NCBI RefSeq assembly: GCF_027533625.1
Contig: NZ_JAQAGZ010000014.1
Location: 144,889 to 208,888, forward strand
Direction: 5' to 3'
DNA length: 64,000 nt
From: Paenibacillus gyeongsangnamensis
GTDB lineage: Bacteria > Bacillota > Bacilli > Paenibacillales > NBRC-103111
The position numbers and the translations under genes were made by a program. The notes under the pieces were generated by a model, which saw only the letters and a program-made list of their open reading frames with translations, was not told where the DNA came from and searched no databases. Shown piece after piece: positions 9,512 to 17,753 of this stretch (positions are counted from its first letter, which is position 1; each line of letters starts with the position of its first letter).

Positions 9512-9748
9512 ATGTTCAGCCCAAGCAACCCGCAGCAAAACCAGAACGCGGTCAGCTCCAAGGAACTGGCTTACATAACCGACTGTCTCAAAAATGAAGA
9601 ACTGCTCGCGAAGCTCGCCATTCACGGGATGGCTGACAGCTATACGCCCCAGCTGAAGCAGAAGCTGGCTCAGGTCGCACAGGACCGTCTGCACAATACG
9701 GATCAATTGCTTAGAACGCTGCAGCAGCATACCCAAATGACCCATTAA
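9512..9748 (+). CDS. Small CotF-like spore coat protein
   Basis: This 78-residue gene starts at ATG 9512 with AAAGGAGG upstream. It encodes a helical text (ELAYITDCLKNEELLAKLAI ... VAQDRLHNTDQLLRTLQQH) of the kind found in the short partner of CotF-type coat proteins in Bacillales. It lies 24 bp before a longer CotF-like gene, and such pairs are common. No signal peptide is present, as expected for proteins assembled onto the forespore surface from the mother cell. A mother-cell sigma factor is expected to drive it, but I did not identify a promoter with confidence. Confidence 0.75.
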   Translation: MFSPSNPQQNQNAVSSKELAYITDCLKNEELLAKLAIHGMADSYTPQLKQKLAQVAQDRLHNTDQLLRTLQQHTQMTH

Positions 9749-9772
9749 AGTGATATACGGAGGTTTACAACG

Positions 9773-10588
9773 ATGTATCAGCAAACGAACTACGGCAGCA
9801 CGCAAGCTTCGGGAATGCAGCATACCCATCTTGGGGAGCAGGATTGGGGCAATCTGGTTCTCTCCGAGCTGAAGCGTACCGCAAGAGAGTATACTACGGC
9901 ATCGCTCGAAGCGAGCCACCCGGCCATTCGGCAAACGTTCGCTTCTTTGATTCAAAAGACGCTGCAGGACCAGGCCGAGCTGTTCAGCCTGCTGTCCCAA
10001 ATGAACGGCTACGGGAACGTTCAAATGGCGCAGCCTCAAGAAATTCAGCAGGACCTGCAGCAGCAGGTTCGGCGGGCGGAGCAGCTGCAAGCCTTTGTCC
10101 AGCAGGCCGTTCAATCGGGCTATGCCGGCGCCGCGGCTTATCAGCAAACCGCGCAGCAGGTTCAGCAGCAACAGCAGCCAGCCTATCAACAGCAGTCCGT
10201 CTACCCGCAGCAGCCATCGTTCCCATCGGCGCAGGTCGGATACATGAGCCAAGGACAAAGCTCGAGCCCTGGCTTCCAATCCCCATATGCGAGCCAAAGC
10301 TTTAGCCCGGGCACGGCTGGTACTACATCCGGCTATGCAAGCTCGTCCGCTTACTCCCAGAACCAAGCCGGTTCCACTCAGCAGGACGCCGCCGATGCGC
10401 AGGACTTTGCGGCGAGAGCCTCGCAGGATTATGTGAGCAATAAGTACAGCAGCGGCTCGCAGAGCAGCCAGGAGTCAAGCTACAGCTCCTCGTTGGGCAC
10501 ATCGGGCACGGCACGCAGCGGCTACCACTTCACCGGCAGCTCGAGCGATTCGGCTGCCGCCGGCGCCGGCCCGTCCTCGATGCAGTAG
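9773..10588 (+). CDS. CotF family spore coat protein with Gln/Ser-rich tail
   Basis: ATG 9773 follows ACGGAGG. Residues about 15-85 form the CotF-type helical region (DWGNLVLSELKRTAREYTTA, HPAIRQTFASLIQKTLQDQAELF). From about residue 95 the sequence becomes rich in Gln, then in Ser/Tyr/Gly, down to the end. This disordered tail gives internal codon repetition in the DNA but no true tandem repeat array. The pair with the short CotF-like gene upstream suggests a small spore-coat operon. A hairpin terminator lies 70 bp after the stop. Confidence 0.8.
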   Translation: MYQQTNYGSTQASGMQHTHLGEQDWGNLVLSELKRTAREYTTASLEASHPAIRQTFASLIQKTLQDQAELFSLLSQMNGYGNVQMAQPQEIQQDLQQQVRRAEQLQAFVQQAVQSGYAGAAAYQQTAQQVQQQQQPAYQQQSVYPQQPSFPSAQVGYMSQGQSSSPGFQSPYASQSFSPGTAGTTSGYASSSAYSQNQAGSTQQDAADAQDFAARASQDYVSNKYSSGSQSSQESSYSSSLGTSGTARSGYHFTGSSSDSAAAGAGPSSMQ

Positions 10589-10659
10589 ACGGTAACCAAG
10601 ACGCAGCAGAGCAGTGCCCCCCATGCCTGCAAATATATGATGTAAGTACAGACGCTAGT

Positions 10660-10696
10660 CCCCGGCTGACCGTAACGGTCAATCGGGGATTTTTTT
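10660..10696 (+). terminator. Rho-independent terminator of the cotF-like pair
   Basis: The nested stem CCCCG...CGGGG and GACCG-TAA-CGGTC is followed by seven T residues. Confidence 0.88.
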
Positions 10697-10727
10697 CGTT
10701 ATCGCGTTTGAAGGGCTTGTCCCTAAT

Positions 10728-10764
10728 AGTTGCAATTGCAACTAATATAAACCTATTGTACAAT
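10728..10764 (+). promoter_or_regulatory. marR-MFS promoter overlapped by a perfect palindrome
   Basis: The 16-bp perfect palindrome AGTTGCAATTGCAACT (10728-10743) contains the -35 element TTGCAA (10736-10741). A 17-bp spacer and TACAAT (10759-10764) complete the promoter. MarR-type regulators bind such palindromes in their own promoters, so autoregulation by the gene 40 bp downstream is likely. This is inference from layout. Confidence 0.7.
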
Positions 10765-10804
10765 AGTGGCAAATGCAACGAATTTCGATTTGCGGGAGGA
10801 ACGG

Positions 10805-11269
10805 ATGATTGATCAGAAGTATACCATCCCAAGGTGGATGTCCCTCATCTACCGCTGCGGACAAATGTACATTGGCGAGAGGCTCAAGAACTATGAAATC
10901 GGCAAAGGCCAGCACATCTTCCTGAACGCCCTCTATAAGGAGGACGGACTCAGCCAGGAGGAGCTTTCAAGCTATCTGAGAATCGACAAAGGAACGACGG
11001 CCAAGGCTTTGAAGAAGCTGGAGGCGCTGGGCTATGTCACACGGCAGGTGCGCGATGAGGACCGGAGGTCTTACCGCGTATTTCTGACGGATAAGGCGCT
11101 TGGGATTAAGGATCAGGTGCGGGGCGTGCTGATGGACTGGAGGCATATTCTGACCTACGGATTTACCGAAGAAGAGAAGGAATCGGCGCTGCAGCTGCTC
11201 GAACGGATGGGGAGCAACGTGACCCGTTTTATAGAGGACGGGACAGCGCAGGACCTTACGAAAGATTGA
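10805..11269 (+). CDS. MarR family transcriptional regulator
   Basis: I choose ATG 10805 (GGGAGGAACGG upstream), because the longer frame from 10766 would include the promoter. The 154-residue product has the MarR layout: an N-terminal dimerisation helix, a winged helix with SQEELSSYLRIDKGTTAKALKKLEALGYV near residues 50-80, a wing with VRDEDRRSYRVFLTDKA, and C-terminal dimer helices. It sits 25 bp before an MFS exporter gene and behind a palindrome in the shared promoter. The pair probably works as a ligand-released switch for drug or toxin export. The ligand cannot be read from sequence. Confidence 0.9.
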   Translation: MIDQKYTIPRWMSLIYRCGQMYIGERLKNYEIGKGQHIFLNALYKEDGLSQEELSSYLRIDKGTTAKALKKLEALGYVTRQVRDEDRRSYRVFLTDKALGIKDQVRGVLMDWRHILTYGFTEEEKESALQLLERMGSNVTRFIEDGTAQDLTKD

Positions 11270-11294
11270 GACGAAACGGCAGGTGGCATCATTA

Positions 11295-12554
11295 ATGAGT
11301 ATTCGGGATGCGGGGGCAAGGCTCGTCAACAACCATTTTCATGCGCTGACCCACACAAATTTTCGTTATTTCTGGTTCGGCCAATGCGTCTCCCTGATCG
11401 GGACCTGGATGCAAAATATCGGGCAATCCTGGCTCGTCCTTACCTTAACGGGCTCGCCCTTCCTGCTCGGGCTGGTCGGGACGATTCAATTCCTGCCCGT
11501 GACATTCCTGTCGTTGTTCGCAGGGGTGCTGATCGATAAATATCCAAAGAAGCAAATCCTGCTGGTCACCCAATCGGTTTCGATGGTGCTGGCCTTGATT
11601 TTGTCGGCGCTCGTCTTTACGCATACCGTGAAATACGGCTATGTCATGACGCTTGCTTTTTTGCTCGGGTTAACGAACACCTTCGACATGCCGACGCGGC
11701 AGGCGTTCAATATCGAGATCGTCGGCAAGGAAGACCTGATGAATGCCATCGCGCTCAATTCGACGACCTTCAACTTGGCGAGAATCGTAGGGCCGGCGAT
11801 CGGAGCGACGATGATGGCGTTTTTTGGGCCGGCTTGGTGTTTTTTACTGAACGGACTCAGCTTTATCGCCGTCATCTACGGGCTGCTGCAAATCAAGACC
11901 GACCCCTATGTGCGCCAAAAAAAGAAGGACATCGGCATTCTGAGGGAAATCAAAGACGGCATCGTATATATTGCAAATCATAAAATTTTGGCGCAGACGC
12001 TGCTGCTCGTCACCGTCGTCGGGACGCTGGCCTACAATTTCAATGTGCTCATCCCGGTAATGACAAAGAGCGTACTGCATCTGGATGAGAAAACGTACGG
12101 CCTCCTCATGTCCTGCCTCGGCGTCGGCTCTTTGGCCGGGGCTTTAACGATGTCGCTGCGGAGCAAGAAAGGGCCCCGCTACTCGTTGATCCTCGTATGC
12201 TGCACCTTGATCTCGGTCTTCCTGGCTCTCACCGGCATCGCCCATTCGGTCTATGGCGTCGGCGCGTTCCTCGCCTTGACCGGGCTGTGCAACATCCTGT
12301 TCTCGACGAACAGCAACTCGACGCTTCAGATCCATGCCAAGGATGAATACCGGGCGCGCGTCATGAGCGTTTATTCGCTCGTGTTCGCCGGCTCCACGCC
12401 GCTTGGCAATTTCTTCTCCGGCATGGTGGCGGAGCGGTACGGCGCGGACGGCGCTTTTATTGCCTGCGGCATTCTGCTGTTGGCCGGATTCCTGACGGTG
12501 GTTATGATTTTCCGCAAAAAGCCTTCCGTTCGGGAGGAGCAAGCGGTTTTTTAA
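11295..12554 (+). CDS. MFS efflux transporter
   Basis: The 419-residue product has twelve predicted membrane segments. It begins with HFHALTHTNFRYFWFGQCVSLIGTWMQ, characteristic of the enterobactin-exporter-like (MFS_3) group. The loop motif between segments 2 and 3, GVLIDKYPKKQILL, is the family's G-x-x-x-D-R-x-x-R/K-like element. The start is ATG 11295, 25 bp after the marR stop, behind AGGTGG. Co-transcription with marR from the palindromic promoter is likely. It is expected to act as a proton-driven exporter in the cytoplasmic membrane. The substrate is unknown. Confidence 0.88.
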   Translation: MSIRDAGARLVNNHFHALTHTNFRYFWFGQCVSLIGTWMQNIGQSWLVLTLTGSPFLLGLVGTIQFLPVTFLSLFAGVLIDKYPKKQILLVTQSVSMVLALILSALVFTHTVKYGYVMTLAFLLGLTNTFDMPTRQAFNIEIVGKEDLMNAIALNSTTFNLARIVGPAIGATMMAFFGPAWCFLLNGLSFIAVIYGLLQIKTDPYVRQKKKDIGILREIKDGIVYIANHKILAQTLLLVTVVGTLAYNFNVLIPVMTKSVLHLDEKTYGLLMSCLGVGSLAGALTMSLRSKKGPRYSLILVCCTLISVFLALTGIAHSVYGVGAFLALTGLCNILFSTNSNSTLQIHAKDEYRARVMSVYSLVFAGSTPLGNFFSGMVAERYGADGAFIACGILLLAGFLTVVMIFRKKPSVREEQAVF

Positions 12555-12646
12555 TGAAGGAACCCAGAAGTAGGGTCCCGGCGCGTATACTTTTTGGCGT
12601 TTAACCCATAATACGTACAAAAACGCCGCGCAGGAGGACCACTTCC

Positions 12647-13234
12647 ATGAAACGATTCCTCACGCTGATGATTGCCGCCGCGCTGCTCGCCGGGTGTCAA
12701 ACCCGCGACCAGCGTAACGCCGATATGAACATGAAGACGATGCAGAACACGGTAAGCCGCGACCGGCTTCTCGTTACGTTCGGGCAGCTGACGCCGCCGC
12801 CGATGGGCGCCGACATCATGACGAAGTCCGATGACCAGGTGATCGCCTGGGTCAAGCAAATCGACGACTGGACGCACCAGGTGCTCTCCTCGCCGGTTAC
12901 CGGCGAAATGGACCGGTATGCGATGAGGGAAATGCAGACGCATCTGACCCAGGTGTACACGCCGGAGATGGCTCAGCGGCTGGTCGCTAATTTTTACCGG
13001 CTGGATACGACAACCGGCACTTATCAGGCCAACAGCACGAAGGCGATGCTGAATCTTCGCAGCAATTACCAAACCTATGAGCTGAAGCGCCAGCAGCCGG
13101 CCGCCGGACAGTACAAGCTCATGCTGAGCGGCCGGAGCCGCCAGGATTATTCGGAAACGGTCATGCAGCATGAATCGGTTTACCAGGTTCAGGGAAATCA
13201 GCTGAAGATCCAAGAGTTCAAGTCCCGAACGTAA
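12647..13234 (+). CDS. Hypothetical lipoprotein
   Basis: ATG 12647 follows CAGGAGG. The first residues form a lipoprotein signal peptide (MKRFLTLMIAAALLAGCQT), with the lipobox LAGC placing the lipidated Cys at residue 17. The mature 179 residues are hydrophilic and contain no motif I can name. The protein should be anchored on the outer face of the cytoplasmic membrane. It is monocistronic: a gap with no clear promoter precedes it and a strong terminator follows it. It lies just upstream of the pcrB operon on the same strand, but the terminator separates the two. Confidence 0.75.
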   Translation: MKRFLTLMIAAALLAGCQTRDQRNADMNMKTMQNTVSRDRLLVTFGQLTPPPMGADIMTKSDDQVIAWVKQIDDWTHQVLSSPVTGEMDRYAMREMQTHLTQVYTPEMAQRLVANFYRLDTTTGTYQANSTKAMLNLRSNYQTYELKRQQPAAGQYKLMLSGRSRQDYSETVMQHESVYQVQGNQLKIQEFKSRT

Positions 13235-13260
13235 ATGCAAGATTTGCCGCGGCAGCGGCC

Positions 13261-13304
13261 AAGCGGAGACGGTCAGCCTTAGGGCCGGCGCTCCGCTTTT
13301 TTTG
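13261..13304 (+). terminator. Rho-independent terminator after the lipoprotein gene
   Basis: AAGCGGAG (13261-13268) pairs with CTCCGCTT (13291-13298), followed by T residues. Confidence 0.85.
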
Positions 13305-13347
13305 CGCTTCGGCGGCAAGTGTGCGAACGTTTGATCCCATTTGGCGT

Positions 13348-13376
13348 TTGACACTATACCTCCTGTGGAATAGACT
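13348..13376 (+). promoter_or_regulatory. Sigma-A promoter of pcrB-pcrA-ligA
   Basis: TTGACA (13348-13353), a 17-bp spacer and TAGACT (13371-13376) lie about 90 bp before pcrB. This is the only good promoter seen for the operon, and transcription from it would run through the ligA fragment into the inserted element and its ligA. Confidence 0.75.
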
Positions 13377-13464
13377 TAAGAGAAGTTTGGTTTGACCAAC
13401 CCTATGTTCATAGAAGGAAGAAGATCATATAGAAGCTGTATAGGAGAACAGGAGGAAACCGCTT

Positions 13465-14181
13465 TTGTTTTTGCGTTTGGATGAGTGGAAGCATGTGTTT
13501 AAGCTGGACCCCGATCGGGAGATCGCGGATGAAGCGCTCGAGCGGATTTGTCTCTCCGGCACGGATGCGATTATGGTGGGAGGTTCCTCGGGAGTGACCT
13601 TTGACAACACGGTGGACCTGCTGGCGCGAATCCGGCGGTACGAGGTTCCGTGCATGCTGGAAATTTCCGACCGGGAGGCGGTCGTCCCCGGGTTTGATCT
13701 GTTCTTTATCCCGATTGTGTTAAACGCCGGCGACCCCGAATGGATCATAGGCCAGCATCACGAGGCGCTGAAGGAATACGGGAACCTGCTGGATTGGAGC
13801 GAGATCGTGACGGAGGGCTACGTCATTCTGAACGCCGATTCCGAGGCGGCGCGGCTGACCCAGGCGAATGCGGATCTCAGCTTGAAGGACGTCGAAGCGT
13901 ATGCCAGAATCAGCGATCGCTTGTTCCGCTGCCCCGTCTTTTACATGGAGTACAGCGGCACGTTCGGCAACATGGAGTGGGTACGGCGCGTCCGCGGACT
14001 GCTGACGGAATCCCGGCTGTTCTATGGCGGGGGGATCGACGGGCCGGAGAAGGCGCGCGAAGCGGCGTCGGCGGCGCATACGGTAGTCGTGGGCAACGCG
14101 GTGTACGAGGATTTGGAACGGGCGCTCGCCACGGTGGCGGCGGTCAAGGAATCAGGAAAGGAATCGGGGCACTATGATTAA
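13465..14181 (+). CDS. pcrB: Heptaprenylglyceryl phosphate synthase PcrB
   Basis: The start is TTG 13465 with AGGAGG ten bases upstream. The 238-residue TIM-barrel shows the family opening WKHVFKLDPDREI, the GTDAIMVGGSSGVT phosphate-binding turn near residue 35, and the second phosphate site LFYGGGID...GNAVYEDL near the C-terminus. PcrB joins heptaprenyl diphosphate to sn-glycerol-1-phosphate to make an archaeal-type ether lipid precursor in Bacillales. It overlaps pcrA by 8 bp. The pcrB-pcrA-ligA order is the standard Bacillales arrangement, which anchors this region as core chromosome. Confidence 0.93.
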   Translation: MFLRLDEWKHVFKLDPDREIADEALERICLSGTDAIMVGGSSGVTFDNTVDLLARIRRYEVPCMLEISDREAVVPGFDLFFIPIVLNAGDPEWIIGQHHEALKEYGNLLDWSEIVTEGYVILNADSEAARLTQANADLSLKDVEAYARISDRLFRCPVFYMEYSGTFGNMEWVRRVRGLLTESRLFYGGGIDGPEKAREAASAAHTVVVGNAVYEDLERALATVAAVKESGKESGHYD

Positions 14182-16510
14182 TGAAGGACAAGATATTTTC
14201 AAGGCGGTAACCAAATTGAATCCCGAGCAGCGGCGAGCCGTGGAGACGGTGGACGGACCTCTGCTCATCATGGCGGGGGCCGGATCCGGGAAAACGCGGG
14301 TGCTGACGCACCGCATCGCCTATTTGATCGCTACGCGCAAGGCCGCGCCATGGAGCATCCTGGCCATTACCTTTACGAACAAGGCGGCCAGGGAGATGCA
14401 GGAGCGCGTCAGTGCGCTCGTCGGACCGCAGGGGCAGGATATTTGGGTATCGACCTTCCACTCGATGTGCGTGCGCATCCTGCGCCGGGATATCCAGCGG
14501 ATCGGATTTACCTCGAACTTTACGATTCTTGACTCGGGCGACCAGCTGTCCGTCGTGCGGAACTGCATGAAGGAGCTGAACATCGATACGAAGAAGTTCG
14601 AGCCAAAGGCCGTTCAAGCGGCGATCTCGAACGCCAAGAACGAGCTGCAAACGCCCGAGCGCGTAGAACAGAAGATCGGGGACTATTTTGACGGCATCGT
14701 GGCCAAGGTGTATAAGCTGTACCAGAAGAAGCTGCGGGCGAACAACTCGCTCGACTTCGACGACTTGATCATGACGACGATCCAGCTCTTTCAGGAACAG
14801 CCCGATGTGCTGGACTTTTATCAGAACAAGTTCATGTACATTCACGTGGACGAGTATCAGGATACGAACCGGGCGCAGTATATACTGACCCGGATGCTTG
14901 CGGACAAGCACAAGCGCATTTGCGTCGTAGGGGACAGCGACCAGTCGATTTACCGCTGGCGCGGGGCGGATATCAGCAACATTCTCGATTTCGAGAAGGA
15001 TTACCCGACGGCAACGACGATCCTGTTGGAACAAAATTACCGTTCGACCTCGAACATCCTGAATGCGGCGAACAAGGTCATCGCCAACAACATGGGCCGC
15101 AAGCCGAAGAACCTATGGACCGACAAGGGCGAAGGCAACAAAATCAAGCTCTACCTGGCGGATTCGGAGCACGAGGAAGGCTATTTCATTACGGGTGAAA
15201 TCCGTAAGAATGTCGAAGGCGGGCGCCGTTACAGCGACCACGCCATCCTGTACCGCACGAACGCCCAGTCCCGGGTCATCGAGGAAATTCTCATCAAATC
15301 GGATATTCCGTACCAAATCGTCGGCGGCATCAAGTTCTACGACCGCAAAGAGATCAAGGACATTCTCGCTTATTTGCGGCTCATCTCGAACCCGGACGAC
15401 GACATCAGCTTCACGCGGGTCGTCAACGTGCCGAAGCGAGGCGTCGGCGACACATCGCTGGATAAGCTGGCGGCCTTCGCAGGACAGCACGGCGTATCGA
15501 TGTTTGCGATACTGGAGAACGCGGATATGCTGGACGTGACGGCGAAGGCGCGCGGAGCGCTGTACCAGTTCAAGGACATGATCGAGAATCTGTACCGGAT
15601 GACGGATTATTTGTCCGTCACCGAGCTGACCGAGCAGGTCTTGGAACTTTCGGGGTACCGGGAGGAGCTGAAGCGGGAAAATACGATCGAATCGCAGGCG
15701 CGGCTGGAGAACATCGACGAGTTCTTGTCCGTGACGATGGAATTCGAGAAGCGCAACGAGGATAAGTCGCTCGTCTCGTTCCTCACGGATCTCGCGCTCA
15801 TTGCCGATATCGATTCGATGAATAACGAACCGGACGAGGAAGCCCGGAGCGGGGTCGTGCTGATGACGATGCACAGCGCCAAGGGTCTCGAGTTCCCCGT
15901 CGTATTCATCGTCGGGCTGGAGGAAAGCGTGTTCCCGCACAGCCGGGCGCTGATGGACAACGAGGAGCTCGAGGAGGAGCGTAGGCTCGCTTATGTTGGC
16001 ATTACCCGCGCCGAGGAGGAGCTGTTCCTTACGTGCGCCCGGATGCGCACGCTCTTCGGCCGCACGGCGACCAATGCGCCGTCACGCTTTCTGAAGGAGC
16101 TGCCGGGTGAAATGATTGAGCAGGTGAGGGCCGGCGGAGGTTTCGGCAGCCGCGGCGGCGCGGCCTCCTGGGGCGGCGGCGAACGCCGCTTCGGCAGCAC
16201 GGGCAGCTACGGCGGCGCCTCCGGCGCTGCTGCGCCGCAGACCGCGCCAGGACGCTCGCCCGTAAGCTTCCGTTCGCCGGGCGCTGCTCCCGCAGGCGCT
16301 TCGCCGGCGGCCGCGACTTCGGCTACAGCTTCAGCGGCTAAAGCAATAGATTTTACGATGGGAGACAAGGTTTCCCACGGCAAATGGGGCACCGGCACCG
16401 TCGTCTCCATTAAAGGCTCCGGCGACGATACCGAGCTGCAGATCGCATTCCCGGCACCTGTCGGCGTGAAGCGGCTATTGGCCAAGTTTGCACCGATTAC
16501 AAAGGTCTAA
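14174..16510 (+). CDS. pcrA: ATP-dependent DNA helicase PcrA (UvrD family)
   Basis: The 778-residue protein carries the SF1A motifs: LNPEQRRAVETVDGPLLIMA (Q motif region), Walker A GAGSGKTRVL, AITFTNKAAREM, DEYQDTNRAQY (motif II), VGDSDQSIYRWRGAD (III), EQNYRSTSNIL (IV), MTMHSAKGLEFPVVF (V) and RRLAYVGITRAEEELFL (VI). A Gly/Ala/Ser-rich linker (about 650-715) precedes the C-terminal Tudor-like RNA polymerase-binding domain (GDKVSHGKWGTGTVVSI). PcrA is an essential 3'-5' helicase in replication restart, repair and removal of RecA. It overlaps pcrB and ends 63 bp before ligA, so it is co-transcribed with the disrupted ligase gene. Confidence 0.96.
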   Translation: MINEGQDIFKAVTKLNPEQRRAVETVDGPLLIMAGAGSGKTRVLTHRIAYLIATRKAAPWSILAITFTNKAAREMQERVSALVGPQGQDIWVSTFHSMCVRILRRDIQRIGFTSNFTILDSGDQLSVVRNCMKELNIDTKKFEPKAVQAAISNAKNELQTPERVEQKIGDYFDGIVAKVYKLYQKKLRANNSLDFDDLIMTTIQLFQEQPDVLDFYQNKFMYIHVDEYQDTNRAQYILTRMLADKHKRICVVGDSDQSIYRWRGADISNILDFEKDYPTATTILLEQNYRSTSNILNAANKVIANNMGRKPKNLWTDKGEGNKIKLYLADSEHEEGYFITGEIRKNVEGGRRYSDHAILYRTNAQSRVIEEILIKSDIPYQIVGGIKFYDRKEIKDILAYLRLISNPDDDISFTRVVNVPKRGVGDTSLDKLAAFAGQHGVSMFAILENADMLDVTAKARGALYQFKDMIENLYRMTDYLSVTELTEQVLELSGYREELKRENTIESQARLENIDEFLSVTMEFEKRNEDKSLVSFLTDLALIADIDSMNNEPDEEARSGVVLMTMHSAKGLEFPVVFIVGLEESVFPHSRALMDNEELEEERRLAYVGITRAEEELFLTCARMRTLFGRTATNAPSRFLKELPGEMIEQVRAGGGFGSRGGAASWGGGERRFGSTGSYGGASGAAAPQTAPGRSPVSFRSPGAAPAGASPAAATSATASAAKAIDFTMGDKVSHGKWGTGTVVSIKGSGDDTELQIAFPAPVGVKRLLAKFAPITKV

Positions 16511-16573
16511 TCTTTATCATTATAGTAGATTATAAGAAGTAGAAGATGCTGATCTGAGAGGATGGAATTCCCG

Positions 16574-17629
16574 ATGCGTGACGCTTTGGAAACCATGAAG
16601 GCCCTCATCGAAGAAATCAACAAACATAATTACGCTTATTACACGCTGGATGAGCCGGCGGTAAGCGATGCGGAATACGACGCGCTGTACGCCAAGCTGC
16701 TCCAGCTGGAGCAGGAAACCGGCACCATGCTGCCCTATTCCCCTACCCAGCGGGTCGGGGGGGAGCTGCTCAAGGGCTTCGATCCGCACCGCCATATGGC
16801 GCGTCTGTGGAGCCTGGACAAGGCGCAGAACCATGAAGACCTTATGGCATGGCATAACCGCGTTCAGAAGCTTGTGGGCGATTATAACGCACAGCATCCG
16901 GAAGATCCGCTGCCGGCTCCTTCGTTTGTGCTGGAGCTGAAGTTCGACGGCCTCACGCTGAACCTGACCTACGAACGCGGCGAGCTGGTCCAGGCGGCCA
17001 CCCGTGGCAACGGGGTCGTCGGCGAGGGCATTCTGGCGAATGTGAAGACAATCCGGTCCATTCCGCTGCACATCCCTTACCGGGACGGCAAGATCGAGAT
17101 CCAGGGCGAGGGCATCATGAATTTGTCCGTGCTGGAGGCGTATAACCAAACGGCGGCGGAGCCGCTGAAGAACGCGCGGAATGCCGCGGCGGGCGCTTTG
17201 CGCAACCTGAACCCGAGGGTAACGGCCGAGCGCAGGCTGAACGCTTATTTTTACAACGTAGGCTATTCGGAATCGCTGCAGTTTACGGATCATCAGGAAA
17301 TGGTGGATTTTCTGAAGGAAAATCATTTTCGGGTCAGCCCGTTCGTGAAGTTTTTCGACAATATCGATGCGGTCGAGAAGGAATTGGAGCATATCGTCGA
17401 TATTCGCGGTACGCTCGATTTCCTGATCGACGGGCTCGTTATTAAAGTAACGGATATGCGCACCCGCGAGGTGCTTGGCTATACCGATAAATTCCCGCGT
17501 TGGGCGGTAGCCTATAAATTTGAAGCCGAGGAAGCGGTAACGACACTTCAAGGCGTGGTGTGGAATGTCGGCCGGACCGGCAATAAGTATATTTTAACAA
17601 ACAAAAGTTATGAACCGTTTTGTTGTTGA
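16574..17629 (+). pseudogene. ligA: Host ligA, 5' part, cut by the inserted element
   Basis: The frame has the Ia domain (HNYAYYTLDEPAVSDAEYD) and an adenylation domain with the catalytic Lys motif ELKFDGLTLN near residue 120. It reads through RWAVAYKFEAEEAVTTLQGV into VWNVGRTG. There host sequence ends (17,582) and 15 element-derived codons run to the stop at 17,629. The missing OB-fold, zinc finger, HhH and BRCT domains are found 44 kb away at 61,846-62,855 in the matching frame. The start ATG 16574 is preferred over 16562. The fragment could fold as a free adenylation domain able to react with NAD+ but not to seal DNA. Residues TRGNGVVGEG replace the more usual TRGDG text, so the host enzyme was already a divergent ligase form. 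Confidence 0.93.
17577..17595 (+). other. Left junction: 6-bp core plus left inverted end
   Basis: Core CCGGCA (17577-17582) is host ligA sequence coding T-G-(K). It is followed directly by the element end ATAAGTATATTTT (17583-17595), which matches 12 of 13 positions with the inverted right end. Confidence 0.85.
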
Positions 17630-17730
17630 TATAATCCAATTAAATAGAGGGTTTTAAGACTTTTGTTCAATACAAATAGGAGATAAACGAAATAAACGAA
17701 ATATATACCTTTTCTGCGATGACTTTTGTT
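17600..17730. repeat. Subterminal decamer repeats at the left end
   Basis: GACTTTTGTT occurs at 17658-17667 and 17721-17730, and AACTTTTGTT occurs on the opposite strand at 17600-17609. Three near-identical decamers within 130 bp of the end are candidates for arm-type recombinase binding sites or for control of the element's ligA promoter. Confidence 0.45.
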
Positions 17731-17753
17731 TAAGAAAGTGGAGGTGTGATATT

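Noticed and set aside
9425..10366. A 313-codon minus-strand ORF opposite the cotF-like genes
   Set aside because: Its Leu/Arg-rich text mirrors the Gln-rich coding of the CotF tail. The plus-strand genes have good ribosome binding sites and recognisable family text.
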